From Phreatobacter cathodiphilus (lineage in GTDB: Bacteria; Pseudomonadota; Alphaproteobacteria; Rhizobiales; Phreatobacteraceae): a stretch of DNA of 64,000 bases. The notes below the pieces were generated by a model that was not told where the DNA came from, ran no database searches, and worked only from the letters and a program-made list of their open reading frames with translations. The translations under genes and the position numbers were made by a program. The stretch's first letter is position 1, and every line of letters starts with the position of its first letter. Positions 18,985 to 30,597 of this stretch are shown here, piece after piece. Location: NCBI RefSeq assembly GCF_003008515.1, contig NZ_CP027668.1:1108001-1172000 (forward strand), read 5' to 3'.

Positions 18985-20057
18985 AGCGCCAGCGCCCCGG
19001 TGAAGGTGACGCGCGGCTCGGCCGCCGCCTCGGTGATCCGGCCGAGCCTGACCACCGTCTCCCCGGTGAGGCTGAACGCCTCCGTGACCTTCGCCGCCTC
19101 GGCCTCCGCCACGACGATCACCATGCCGATGCCGCAGTTGAAGGTCCGCACCATCTCCGCCTGGGCGAGGCCGCCGACACCGGCCAGCCAGCCGAACACC
19201 TTCGGCACCGCGATGGCGGAGAGGTCGATTTCGGCCCCGGTCCCCTCCGGCAGCACCCGCGGAATGTTGTCGACGAAGCCGCCGCCGGTGATGTGGGCGA
19301 GCGCCTTGAGCGCCCCGGTGCCGCGATGAACCGCCATGATGCTCTTCACATAGATGCGGGTCGGCTCCAGCAGCGCCTCGCCGAGGCTGCGCGAGGGCTC
19401 GAAGGGGGCGGGGGCGTCCCATCCGAGGCCCGACACCGCCGCGATCTTGCGCACCAGCGAATAGCCGTTGGAATGGACGCCGGAGGAGGGCAGGCCCAGC
19501 ACCACGTCCCCGGGGGCCACGTCGCGGCGCGGCAGCAACGTGCCGCGCTCGGCCGCGCCGACCGAGAAGCCGGCGAGGTCGTAGTCGCCGTCGGCATAGA
19601 GCCCGGGCATCTCCGCCGTCTCGCCGCCGATCAGGGCGCAGCCCGCCTGCCGGCAGCCCAGCGCAATTCCCTTGACCACCTGGGCGGCGGCCTCCGGCGA
19701 CAATTTGCCGGTGGCGAAGTAATCGAGGAAGAACAGCGGCTCGGCGCCCTGCACCACCAGGTCGTTGACGCACATGGCGACGAGGTCGATGCCGATCGTG
19801 TCGTGCCGCCCGGTCTCGATGGCGATCTTGATCTTGGTGCCGACGCCGTCGTTGGCCGCCACCAGAACCGGATCGGTGAACCCGGCCGCCTTCAGGTCGA
19901 ACAGGCCGCCGAAGCCGCCGATCTCGGCATCGGCGCCGGGGCGCGCGGTCGCCCGCACCAGCGGCTTGATCATGTCGACCATGCGATTGCCCGCGTCGAT
20001 GTCGACGCCGGCCTCGGCATAGGTCAGTCCGTTCTTCGGGTAGGGAGTGTCGGTCAC
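18981..20057 (-). CDS. purM: Phosphoribosylformylglycinamidine cyclo-ligase PurM
   Basis: AIR synthetase, fifth step of purine synthesis, using ATP. The 358-residue product begins with a GTG ([20 protein letters not shown]) and contains the AIRS motifs: [35 protein letters not shown], and [11 protein letters not shown]. Upstream open sequence is not homologous. It is first in the purM-purN operon and divergent from maeB across about 190 bp. Confidence 0.95.
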   Translation of the reverse strand: MTDTPYPKNGLTYAEAGVDIDAGNRMVDMIKPLVRATARPGADAEIGGFGGLFDLKAAGFTDPVLVAANDGVGTKIKIAIETGRHDTIGIDLVAMCVNDLVVQGAEPLFFLDYFATGKLSPEAAAQVVKGIALGCRQAGCALIGGETAEMPGLYADGDYDLAGFSVGAAERGTLLPRRDVAPGDVVLGLPSSGVHSNGYSLVRKIAAVSGLGWDAPAPFEPSRSLGEALLEPTRIYVKSIMAVHRGTGALKALAHITGGGFVDNIPRVLPEGTGAEIDLSAIAVPKVFGWLAGVGGLAQAEMVRTFNCGIGMVIVVAEAEAAKVTEAFSLTGETVVRLGRITEAAAEPRVTFTGALAL

Positions 20058-20249
20058 GGCGCTCGTCTCGCTGCAAGAGGCCCGATTAGCCCGTGCGCCG
20101 CCGCCTCGCAACGGCCAAGCCGCCCCGCGCCATCTTTTCTGCGCCGGCACGAGTGCTGCCGCGGCGGGCGCTCTTGTCGTCTTGCGACTATACCGGACAT
20201 TGACGGTGGCGGGTCGGCCGGCGCATGACCGGCCGAGGAGACCCTTGGC

Positions 20250-22547
<2,298 letters not shown>

Positions 22548-22653
22548 CGTTGGGTCAAGAAAGATACCATTAAGCGACAGCCCCTAAACTGCTGAAAATT
22601 TTACGTGATCCCGGCTGTTGATCGCCGATTGCGTGGCAGGCGAAGGGGTGGCC

Positions 22654-24240
22654 GTGAATACGGTCTCGAGGCACAGAGGCCTGGTCTGGTTGGTGTCTGC
22701 GCTTCTGGTCGCCGGCCTGCCTCTGGCCGGCTATTTCCTGGCCGAGGCCTGGCTCTACCGCAGCCTGAAAACCCTTGTGACCACCACCGCGGAGATGATC
22801 CTCGGCCGGATGGACAACGCCGTGGACCGGGCGACCCTGTCGCTCAAGGAGGCGCAGGGCCTTCGCATCGAGAACTGCGACGCGGGAGAGCGTGAAACGC
22901 TGCGGGTGCTGGTCTTCGAATCGCCCGTCCTCAAGGAGATCGCGGTCATCGGTCCCGACGGCCGCATCCGCTGCAACAATATCGGCAGCCTGGTGCAGAT
23001 CACGGCAGCCTCCACGCCCTTCGCCACCCGTGATCCCAACCTGTCGCTGGCCATCGCGCTGACCCGCGGCCCTCACGGCCGCGCCTTGCGCCTGACTCTC
23101 GCATCGCCCTCCGGTGTCATGACGGGAGGCATCATCGCCGTCGGTCTGTTCGTGCCCTATACCGAGGTCCAGACCTCTGACCTCGGCCTCGGCGTCGACA
23201 TCGAACTGGTCCCGGGAGGCCGGCTCGTGTCGGTGCACGGGCCCGGTGGCGTGGCCGGGACGCCAGACGTGAAAGCCACGGTGCAGTCGAGTGTCTATCC
23301 CGTCCGGGTCGAGGTCGCGGCGTCCTCCGGATCCTGGCGCCAGCAGAAGGGCTGGGTCGTGGGGGCGGCGGTGGGCGGCGGGCTCGGCTTCGGCATCGGC
23401 CTCGCCGGTCTCGTCCTGTTCGGCTGGCGCGAGCGCGGTCCGGTGGCCGACATGTACCGGGCCCTGCGCAACGGGGAGTTCATTCCCCACTACCAGCCCC
23501 TCATCGATCTCGACACCGGCAGAATCCTCGGCTGCGAGGTTCTCGTCCGCTGGCGGAAGCCCGATGGCAGGCTGATCCCACCCGGTGCCTTCATCGGCGA
23601 AGCGGAGCGCTCCGGCTTCATCTTCCCGCTCACCCTCGCCTTGATGCGCCAGGCCGCCGAGGAACTGGGGCCGACCTATGCCGGTCGTCCCGACCTCAAA
23701 TGCGGGTTCAACCTCTGTGCAGCCCATTTTCGCGACGAACGGATCGTCGGTGATGTGGTCTCCATCTTCTCCCATTCCGACGTCAAGCTCTCGCAGGTTC
23801 TGCTCGAGGTGACCGAGCGCGATCCCTTGCCCGACATGGACGCTGCCCGGGCCATCATCGCCCGGTTCCAGGAGATGGGCGTCAGGGTGGCCCTCGACGA
23901 TGTCGGCACCGGCCACGGCGGCATGAGCTATCTGCTGAAGCTCAGGGTCGACGTGATGAAGATCGACAAGCTCTTCATCGACGCGCTGGGGGCGGAGCGC
24001 CAGTCCACCGCCATCGTCGACAGCCTCATCGACCTCGCCGCTCACCTCAACATGGAGGTGATCGCCGAGGGCGTCGAAACCTTCGAACAGGTGGAGGCTC
24101 TGCGCCGACGCGGCGTCCGTTCGGCCCAGGGCTATGTCTTTGCCCCGCCGCTGCCGGGTTCCTCCTATTGCCAGCTCGTCCAGGCCATGGAGCCGGCGAC
24201 CGTGCAGCGCGAGCCCTTGCGCAAGTCCCTGCGCGGCTGA
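22654..24240 (+). CDS. Membrane-anchored EAL-domain c-di-GMP phosphodiesterase with CSS-like sensor
   Basis: Two membrane helices (near residues 8-32 and 235-258) bracket a periplasmic domain resembling the CSS-motif sensor, with RCNNIG where CSS would stand. A cytoplasmic EAL domain follows: GCEVLVRW (EVL replaces EAL but keeps the metal-binding Glu), FNLCAAHF, LEVTERD, DDVGTGHGG, MKIDKLFI, VIAEGVET and QGYVFAPPL. All metal and catalytic residues appear present, so activity is likely. No ATG is suitable; the GTG at 22654 has AAGGGG five to six bases upstream, and a TTG at 22618 would add twelve residues. Confidence 0.82.
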   Translation: MNTVSRHRGLVWLVSALLVAGLPLAGYFLAEAWLYRSLKTLVTTTAEMILGRMDNAVDRATLSLKEAQGLRIENCDAGERETLRVLVFESPVLKEIAVIGPDGRIRCNNIGSLVQITAASTPFATRDPNLSLAIALTRGPHGRALRLTLASPSGVMTGGIIAVGLFVPYTEVQTSDLGLGVDIELVPGGRLVSVHGPGGVAGTPDVKATVQSSVYPVRVEVAASSGSWRQQKGWVVGAAVGGGLGFGIGLAGLVLFGWRERGPVADMYRALRNGEFIPHYQPLIDLDTGRILGCEVLVRWRKPDGRLIPPGAFIGEAERSGFIFPLTLALMRQAAEELGPTYAGRPDLKCGFNLCAAHFRDERIVGDVVSIFSHSDVKLSQVLLEVTERDPLPDMDAARAIIARFQEMGVRVALDDVGTGHGGMSYLLKLRVDVMKIDKLFIDALGAERQSTAIVDSLIDLAAHLNMEVIAEGVETFEQVEALRRRGVRSAQGYVFAPPLPGSSYCQLVQAMEPATVQREPLRKSLRG

Positions 24241-24613
24241 CGCACCCCGGGGCCTGACCGGCACCAGACCGGCGGCGCCCGAACGCCGTCTCCGAACCTC
24301 AGCGGGCGAGGGCGATGCCGCGAACGCCCGGTCGATGGGGACGGTGCCGAGGCCGCGGGCGGATCAGGACGGCCGCGAGCCGTAGGCCGAAGGGAGCGAT
24401 CTCGACGGCATCGACTTCAGACCCTGTTCGACGCTCGTCCGTGGCTGGGGGAAGCGTCCGCCATGCCGCGGCGGGAGACCCCGTCTCGATGGACTTCGCG
24501 GCAGCCTGCGACAGGTCGCGCCCGCTGAATCGGAATCAGAGCTTCCACAGCCTGCCGCAAGCCCTTGGCGGGACTCCGCAAAAGCCCCTGAATCGGAATC
24601 GGAGCTTCAGCCC
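24241..24613. other. Convergent intergenic region of 373 bp
   Basis: It lies between the stop codons of the EAL gene and the transglycosylase gene. No supported coding sequence was found. Its right end contains two near-identical 21-base direct repeats, reported separately. Confidence 0.6.
24525..24608. repeat. Pair of 21-bp direct repeats rich in GANTC
   Basis: The unit CTGAATCGGAATCNGAGCTT plus C occurs at 24525-24545 and 24588-24608 with one mismatch. Each copy holds two GAATC words, giving four CcrM-type methylation sites within 75 bp. The repeat sits immediately downstream of two convergent genes. Confidence 0.65.
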
Positions 24614-26746
24614 TCAGTTCGGGCGGCCGCGCCTCAGGTCCGCCTCGATGCGCAGGGCCGAGCCGCCGCCGAGGCGGGCGCGGTAGACCTGCACGTTCTC
24701 CATGACGCGCTGCACGTAGTTGCGGGTCTCGGTGAAGGGGATGCGTTCGACCCAATCCACAGGATCGACACGGGGATCGCGCGGGTCGCCGTATTTCTGG
24801 ATCCACTCGCGGGCGCGCGATCGCCCGGCATTGTACGCGACGAAGGTGAGGATGTAGCTGCCGTTGAATTCGGCCACCAGCTCGCCGAGATGCGCCGCGC
24901 CGAGGCGCGCATTGTAGGCGGGGTCGCTGGTCAGCCGGCCCTGGTCGAAGGGCAGGCCGTGGCTGCGCGCGGTCGCGCGCGCGGTGGCGGGCATGAGCTG
25001 CAGGAGCCCGCGCGCGCCCGCGTGGCTGACCGCCCGGTGGTCGAAGGTCGATTCCTGCCGGGCGATGGCATAGACCACCGCGCGGTCGACCTCCGGCCCG
25101 ACATGGGCATAGTTCGGGATGCCGTGGGTCGGGAAGGCGTGCAGGTCGAAGGGCAGGCCGCGGTTGTTGGCGAGTTTTCCGAGGGTGACGACCCCGCGCG
25201 CGTCACGCGCGCGCGCCGCCACCTCCGCGGCCGCGTTGAGCGTGCCGTGATCGCTCGCGCGCATGCCGAGGTCCGCGAGGATCGCGCGCGCCATGTCGCG
25301 TTCGTCGAGGCGGTAGAGCAGGCTCAGCGCGTGCGCGTAGGCGGCGCTCGCGGGCGTGGTGCTCTGCGGCCGGCGGATCGGCAGGTCGGCGAGGCCGAGC
25401 TTCGCGCGCGCGAGCTGCCCGTAGTAATGCGTCGCATGACGTGCGGCGGCCTCGTAATGCGCGCGCGCGGGGCCCTGGTGCCCCGCCGCCTCGTGGGCCC
25501 GGCCGAGCCAGTAGGACGCCCGCGACTGCGACATCGGCGTCGTCGCCGCCTGCCGCGCCGCCTCGAAATGGCGGATGGCGGTGGCGGGGTCGTTGAGATG
25601 GCGCAGCGCCAGCCAGCCGGCGTGGGCCTCGGCGTCGACCCGGTGGCCTCCCGAACGCACCGCATGGGTGGCGGCCACCTGATAGGCGGTGCGCGCCTGT
25701 CCCGCATCGAGCAGCTTGCGCACCATGGCGCGGCGCTCGACCCACCAGTCCTCCGCCTTGCCGAGCACGGCCGGATCGCGCGGCGCCGAGACGAGGATCG
25801 CCGCCGCCTCCGCCGCCCGGTCCTCGCGCCGCAGCCACTGGGCCCGCGCGAAGAGATAGGCGGGGTCGCGGTGCAGCGAGGCCGGCACCTGGGCGAGCAG
25901 GGCGCCGCCGTTCGGCTTCTGGCCGCCGACCGCGAGGAAGGCTCGCGCCAGCGCCGTCTGGCCGCCGCCGAGCCGCTGCGCCGCCCGCAGTGCCGTCGCC
26001 GGCTCGTTCTCGTGCAGCATGCGGTCGAGCCGCATCTTGTGGTCGGCCGCGGTCAGCGAGGAGCCGAAGACGGCGAGCAGCCGCTCCTCGGAGTCCGAGG
26101 AGAGATCCGATTCGTGCCAGACCTCCTTCGCGAGCCTGAGGGCGCGGGCGCCGTCGCCTGCGCGCTTCAGCGCGATGGCATAGGCGATGCGCCCCTTGGC
26201 CGAGCGCGGCGGATTGCCCTGGAAGAAGGCGCGCACCGCGTCCGGGCCGGCATTGTTGTCGAGAAGCGAGCCCTCCGCTCGGAGCCGGATGCGCTGGCTC
26301 GCCGGAAAGGCCGGATTGGCGCGCAGGAAGGCCGCCTGCCGCTCGAAGCCGACGGTGTCGATGGCGCGCAGGATCATCCATTCCGCCAGCACCTTGGCGA
26401 CGGGGTCGCGGATCTGGTCGCGGGCGGCGGTCGCCTGCTCGGCAGAGCCGCGCCGCGCCGCGGCCGCCACCCGGCCGAGGGCCGCGACGTCCGCCTCGCT
26501 CGCCGCTCCCCCGGCGGGGCGCCAGACCTGCTGCTCCCGCGAGATCGATGCCGTGGTCTCGGGATCGGCCGCCGCATAGCTCGTGAGCTGGGCCGTCATC
26601 ATCTCGCCGCCCGCGGCCTGGCCGGCCCCATCGCCGCCCGACACCTCGCCGCGGGCGCAGCCGGCGAGGATCAGGGTGGTCAGGGCGACGCCGGCCCAGA
26701 GGGACAGACGGATGCGGGGGGCGGTCGGGGCCAGGCAAACGGGCAT
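24614..26746 (-). CDS. Soluble lytic murein transglycosylase, lipoprotein form
   Basis: Cleaves peptidoglycan glycan strands to 1,6-anhydro products in the periplasm. A signal with lipobox LILAGC puts the acylated Cys at residue 30. A long alpha-helical superhelix of TPR/HEAT-like units follows (residues about 80-550), then a C-terminal SLT domain: AIARQESTFDHRAVS (catalytic Glu), GARGLLQLMPATA and FVAYNAGRSRAREW. The total of 710 residues fits the Slt70 class. The start at 26746 (MPVCLAP) is preferred; an ATG at 26788 would add fourteen residues ahead of the signal. Confidence 0.9.
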   Translation of the reverse strand: MPVCLAPTAPRIRLSLWAGVALTTLILAGCARGEVSGGDGAGQAAGGEMMTAQLTSYAAADPETTASISREQQVWRPAGGAASEADVAALGRVAAAARRGSAEQATAARDQIRDPVAKVLAEWMILRAIDTVGFERQAAFLRANPAFPASQRIRLRAEGSLLDNNAGPDAVRAFFQGNPPRSAKGRIAYAIALKRAGDGARALRLAKEVWHESDLSSDSEERLLAVFGSSLTAADHKMRLDRMLHENEPATALRAAQRLGGGQTALARAFLAVGGQKPNGGALLAQVPASLHRDPAYLFARAQWLRREDRAAEAAAILVSAPRDPAVLGKAEDWWVERRAMVRKLLDAGQARTAYQVAATHAVRSGGHRVDAEAHAGWLALRHLNDPATAIRHFEAARQAATTPMSQSRASYWLGRAHEAAGHQGPARAHYEAAARHATHYYGQLARAKLGLADLPIRRPQSTTPASAAYAHALSLLYRLDERDMARAILADLGMRASDHGTLNAAAEVAARARDARGVVTLGKLANNRGLPFDLHAFPTHGIPNYAHVGPEVDRAVVYAIARQESTFDHRAVSHAGARGLLQLMPATARATARSHGLPFDQGRLTSDPAYNARLGAAHLGELVAEFNGSYILTFVAYNAGRSRAREWIQKYGDPRDPRVDPVDWVERIPFTETRNYVQRVMENVQVYRARLGGGSALRIEADLRRGRPN

Positions 26747-27003
26747 GGGCGAGGGTCCGTCCTGATACGCAACGCGGAACGGCCTCATTCGAACGGGAAT
26801 GTGGCCTCGAAGAGGTGGTTATCAGGCCGTTTTCCTTGACGCTTCCTTTCCGGGGAGGGGGTGAACCGCCCGGCGTGGTAAAGCAGCCGTTAAGAATGCG
26901 GCGCCGCGCCGCAGCCAGCGGCGGGGCTTGCGGCAGCGTAACGCTGTGTGGTATCTAGGATGATATTCCCAGAAATGCGTCTGCCGCGCCGTGTTCCCGC
27001 CCC

Positions 27004-27756
27004 CTACCGCCCCGCCAGCGTCAGCACCATCGGCCCGCTCGGGGTGGCGACCACCGTGTGCTCGTATTGCACGGTGAGGGCGCGGGGCAGGGCGTAGAGC
27101 GTCCAGGGATCGTCGCCGTCCTCGGCCATTTCGGCGCCGAAGGAGAGGAAGGGTTCCACGGTGAAGACCATGCCGTTGCCCATGACGCGGCGCTCCGAGG
27201 CGTCCGGCCAGGTGGCGAGTTCGGTCGGCTCCTCGTGCAGCGAGGCGCCGACGCCGTGGCTGGCGAGATTGCGCACCAGCGTGTAGCCGCGCCGCCGGGC
27301 GAAATCGCCGACGGCCTGGCCGATCCCGGCGAAGGGTTTTCCGGCCCCCACCGCCCCGAGCCCGGCCCACAGCGCCTTGCGGCCGTCCCGGCATAGGCGC
27401 TCGACCTGCCGCGTCACCGGCGGCACGGCGAAGGAGGCGCCGGTGTCGGAGAAATAGCCGTTCTTCTCGGCGGAAACGTCGATGTTGACGAGGTCGCCCG
27501 CCCGGATGGCGCGGTCGCCGGGAATGCCGTGGGCGATCTCCTCGTTGACGCTGATGCAGGTGGCGCCGGGGAAGTCGTAGAGCATTTCGGGCGCGGGGCG
27601 GGCGCCCGCCGCCTCGAGAGCCGCGCGGCCGATCCCGTCCAGTTCGGCCGTGGTCATGCCGGGCTCCAGCGCCTTGCCCATGGCGGCCAGGGTCTCGGCC
27701 ACGATGCGGCCGATCTCCTTCAGCGCGGCAAGCTCGGTTTCGCTCGAAATGGTCAT
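27004..27756 (-). CDS. map: Type I methionine aminopeptidase
   Basis: Removes the initiator Met from nascent proteins with a dinuclear metal centre. The 250-residue pita-bread fold shows the five ligands: VNIDVSAEKNGYFSDTGASF (two Asp), NLASHGVGASLHEEP (His), FTVEPFLSFG (Glu) and YEHTVVAT (Glu region). The ATG at 27756 (MTISSETELAALKEIG) gives the type I length. It is divergent from dapA. Confidence 0.93.
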   Translation of the reverse strand: MTISSETELAALKEIGRIVAETLAAMGKALEPGMTTAELDGIGRAALEAAGARPAPEMLYDFPGATCISVNEEIAHGIPGDRAIRAGDLVNIDVSAEKNGYFSDTGASFAVPPVTRQVERLCRDGRKALWAGLGAVGAGKPFAGIGQAVGDFARRRGYTLVRNLASHGVGASLHEEPTELATWPDASERRVMGNGMVFTVEPFLSFGAEMAEDGDDPWTLYALPRALTVQYEHTVVATPSGPMVLTLAGR

Positions 27757-27915
27757 GGTCACCCGTCCTCGTCGCCCCCCGGGTAGCACCAAGGGTGGGC
27801 CGGCCGCCACTGGCATTCGCCCTCCGCCCTTGACGTTGCCGCCGTCTCAAGGCTTTGTGGCCGGCCTTTCGCGGCGGATCGCCGCCACCCATCTCCCGCT
27901 TCCGGAGACCGTTCC

Positions 27916-28800
27916 ATGTCCAGCCTGTTCAAGGGATCGCTGCCTGCCCTCGTCACCCCGTTCAAGGACGGCAAGGTGGACGAGAAGGCGTTCCGCGCCC
28001 ATGTCGACTGGGTCATCACCGAGGGCTCCCACGGCATCGTGCCGGTGGGCACCACCGGCGAGAGCCCGACGCTGACCCACGACGAGCACAAGCGCGTGGT
28101 GGAATGGGCGATCGAGGAGGCCCGCGGCCGCGTGCCGGTCATGGCGGGCGCCGGCTCCAACAACACCGCGGAGGCCATCGACTTCTCGCGCCACGCCGAG
28201 AAGGCGGGCGCGCAGGGCTTGCTGCACGTCACGCCCTATTACAACAAGCCGAGCCAGGAGGGGCTCTACCGGCACTTCAAGGCGATTGCGGAAGCCACGT
28301 CTCTGCCGATCTTCATCTACAACATCCCGCCGCGCTCGGTGGTGGAGATGAGCGTCGAGACCATGGCGCGCCTCGCCGAGATCCCGAACATCGTCGGCGT
28401 CAAGGATGCCACGATGAAGCTCGACCGCGTCTCGGCCCAGCGCCAGGCCTGCGGCAAGGACTTCATCCAGCTCTCCGGCGAGGACGGCACGGCGCTCGCC
28501 CACATGGCCCATGGCGGCCACGGCTGCATCTCGGTGACGGCGAACGTGGCGCCGCGGCTCTGCGCCGAGTTCCAGAACGCCTGCCTCGCCGGCGACTACG
28601 CCAAGGCACTGGAGATCCAGGACAAGCTGTTCCCGCTGCACCAGGCGCTCTTCGTCGAGCCGAACCCGGCCCCGTCCAAGGCGGCGCTGGCGATGCTCGG
28701 CCGCATGGCGGACGAGGTGCGCCTGCCCATGGTGGCGGCCTCCGAGGCGACCCGCGAGACGCTGAAGAAGGCGCTCGTCCATGCCGGCCTGATGAACTGA
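27916..28800 (+). CDS. dapA: 4-hydroxy-tetrahydrodipicolinate synthase
   Basis: First committed step of the diaminopimelate/lysine pathway: it condenses pyruvate with aspartate semialdehyde. The 294-residue TIM barrel has [14 protein letters not shown], the catalytic Tyr in [10 protein letters not shown], and the Schiff-base lysine Lys163 in IVGVKDAT. It is followed by smpB after 23 bp, a common alphaproteobacterial order. Confidence 0.96.
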   Translation: MSSLFKGSLPALVTPFKDGKVDEKAFRAHVDWVITEGSHGIVPVGTTGESPTLTHDEHKRVVEWAIEEARGRVPVMAGAGSNNTAEAIDFSRHAEKAGAQGLLHVTPYYNKPSQEGLYRHFKAIAEATSLPIFIYNIPPRSVVEMSVETMARLAEIPNIVGVKDATMKLDRVSAQRQACGKDFIQLSGEDGTALAHMAHGGHGCISVTANVAPRLCAEFQNACLAGDYAKALEIQDKLFPLHQALFVEPNPAPSKAALAMLGRMADEVRLPMVAASEATRETLKKALVHAGLMN

Positions 28801-28823
28801 CGGGGGCTGAGAGAGCACGCGCC

Positions 28824-29297
28824 ATGGCGGCCAAGCCGGACCCCAAGATCAAGGTCATCGCCGAGAACCGGCGCGGGCGCTTCGACTATGAGATCCTCGA
28901 CACCTTCGAGGCCGGGCTCCAGCTGACCGGCACCGAGGTGAAGTCGCTGCGCGCCGCCAAGGCGACCATCGGCGAGAGCTATGCCGGGCCTTCGGGCGAG
29001 GAGTTCTTCCTCTTCAACTGCAACATTCCCGAATATCTGCAGGCCAACCGCTTCAACCACGAGCCGAAGCGGCCGCGCCGCCTGCTCCTGCACAAGCGCG
29101 AGATCGCCAAGCTGACCGGGGCGGTGCAGCGCGACGGCCTCACCGTCGTGCCGCTCAAGCTCTATTTCAACGAGCAGGGCCGGGCGAAGCTCCAGCTCGC
29201 GCTCGCCCGCGGCAAGAAGCTGCACGACAAGCGCGAGACCGAGAAGAAGCGCGACTGGCAGCGCGACCAGGCACGGATCATGCGGGACCGGGGGTAG
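28824..29297 (+). CDS. smpB: SsrA-binding protein SmpB
   Basis: tmRNA partner in trans-translation and ribosome rescue. The 157-residue protein has the OB-fold core ([30 protein letters not shown]) and the basic tail ([16 protein letters not shown]) that enters the decoding centre. The stop codon at 29295-29297 directly abuts the stop of an AT-rich gene on the opposite strand. Confidence 0.97.
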   Translation: MAAKPDPKIKVIAENRRGRFDYEILDTFEAGLQLTGTEVKSLRAAKATIGESYAGPSGEEFFLFNCNIPEYLQANRFNHEPKRPRRLLLHKREIAKLTGAVQRDGLTVVPLKLYFNEQGRAKLQLALARGKKLHDKRETEKKRDWQRDQARIMRDRG

Positions 29298-29999
29298 CTA
29301 CTTTGTGAGGTACTGCGATGTATACAGAACGTACAGAACGCAGAAGGCCGCTACCGGTGCTATGAATGCCATCAAGACAGTTTGCCAAATGTATAGCTGG
29401 AATATCAATCTCCAATAAAAGCGGCGTAAATATGTAAAATATCCTCGCCATGTCGTTGTGTCCACTGTTGACTTTGATGTCCGCATTCGATGGATTTGGA
29501 AGTCCATTTCCGCGTGATTGTCATGGATTCGGGTGAGGGCGCGATGATAGTCTACATTAAATTTGTCGATATTTTCCGCGGTGACTTTGTTAAGTAAGAT
29601 ATTGATTTCAAGTGATTTGCATATTTCGCCAATTGCGCGTGCGGACTGAAGAAACAATTCGCTCCGAACTTCATGTCGTTTGCTTGCTTCGAGTAGGCTG
29701 AATGCCACTACGAAGAACGAAAATATCATGCTCATCGACACAAGAGCCGATTTTGCTGTTGGATTGAGAGTGGCATCAAACACTAGCAGTACGACAGATG
29801 CCGAGAAGACCCAAGTTGATAGAATGACAATCGAGAGATTTGAGGTACGAGAGGCACTCTTGTGCCTGCGGCCCGCCTCAAATTGAGCGCCTGCCGTCAT
29901 GCGGCCATATCGGCAATAGCGCTCTGCTGTGTCGGTCAGTCGTTGCTGGAGATCTGAAGCAGCTACTAGCGGGCCGACTGGAGGGGTTTCGGATGACAA
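29298..29999 (-). CDS. AT-rich gene for a SLATT-like membrane protein, putative defence effector
   Basis: A 233-residue protein whose layout fits the SLATT (SMODS and SLOG-associating 2TM effector) group: a short basic N-terminal helix (RYCRYGRMTAGAQFEAGRRH), two helices at about 52-75 and 83-106, a helical cytoplasmic part, and a hydrophobic C-terminus (FQLYIWQTVLMAFIAPVAAF). SLATT proteins are thought to be pore-forming suicide effectors. No nucleotidyltransferase, SLOG or reverse-transcriptase partner is adjacent. The TTG start at 29999 has AGAGGA five bases upstream. Codon use is much more AT-rich than in smpB next to it, which indicates transfer. Confidence 0.7.
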   Translation of the reverse strand: MSSETPPVGPLVAASDLQQRLTDTAERYCRYGRMTAGAQFEAGRRHKSASRTSNLSIVILSTWVFSASVVLLVFDATLNPTAKSALVSMSMIFSFFVVAFSLLEASKRHEVRSELFLQSARAIGEICKSLEINILLNKVTAENIDKFNVDYHRALTRIHDNHAEMDFQIHRMRTSKSTVDTTTWRGYFTYLRRFYWRLIFQLYIWQTVLMAFIAPVAAFCVLYVLYTSQYLTK

Positions 30000-30085
30000 G
30001 ATGTCCTCTTAAATTCGTGAACCGTAAGGTAAGGTGCACTATTTAAAGAATATGACGCCCGTCGTCGCAAGGAAAAGTTGAAATC

Positions 30086-30478
30086 ATGACCTACAAGCTC
30101 GACCACGTGGTCATCCACGTCAGCGACTGGGAGCGCTCCAACGCCTTCTACCGCGACGTTCTGGGGGCGGAGGTGGTGCCGCGCGGCGCCGGCTTCGCCT
30201 ACAGGATCGGCGACATCCGCCTGAACTGCCACGGCCCCGGCGTCACCGTGAACGCCGTGGCGCGGGTTCCGGTCATGCCCGGCAATTCCGACATCTGCTT
30301 CGTCTGGGACGGGCCGATCAGCGGGGCGGCCGAGCACCTGACGCGGCTCGGCGTGCCGGTCGAGCTCGGGCCGGTGGCGACCAATGGGGTCGGCGGGCCA
30401 GCGACCTCGGTCTATTTCCGCGACCCCGACGGCTCGCTGCTGGAATTCCTGAGCTATCACGGCCAGGTCTCGGCCTGA
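30086..30478 (+). CDS. VOC-family protein (glyoxalase/fosfomycin-resistance-like)
   Basis: A single-chain two-module VOC protein of 130 residues. It opens YKLDHVVIHVSDWERSNAFYRDVLGAEVVPRG and closes TSVYFRDPDGSLLEFLSYH, which contains the usual last metal ligand (Glu). Metal-ligand positions (His near residue 7, His near 47, Glu near 120) look intact. The substrate is undefined; the sequence resembles uncharacterised virulence-protein-annotated VOC members. Confidence 0.82.
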   Translation: MTYKLDHVVIHVSDWERSNAFYRDVLGAEVVPRGAGFAYRIGDIRLNCHGPGVTVNAVARVPVMPGNSDICFVWDGPISGAAEHLTRLGVPVELGPVATNGVGGPATSVYFRDPDGSLLEFLSYHGQVSA

Positions 30479-30494
30479 TCCCGGTCCGGAATGA

Positions 30495-30529
30495 CGGAAC
30501 CCCGGCCGCGGGACGCGACCGGGGTTCCG
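30495..30529. terminator. Hairpin between convergent VOC and SOD genes
   Basis: Perfect 11-base arms CGGAACCCCGG / CCGGGGTTCCG with a 13-base loop follow the VOC stop by 17 bp. No clear T-tract follows, so it could be a terminator or a transcript-end hairpin. Confidence 0.5.
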
Positions 30530-30597
30530 CTGCAGCGGCGGGAGGGAGCGAGGCGGCGGCCGGGGGCTGACCCGCCGGCTCGCTCCGGCGCCGGCCG

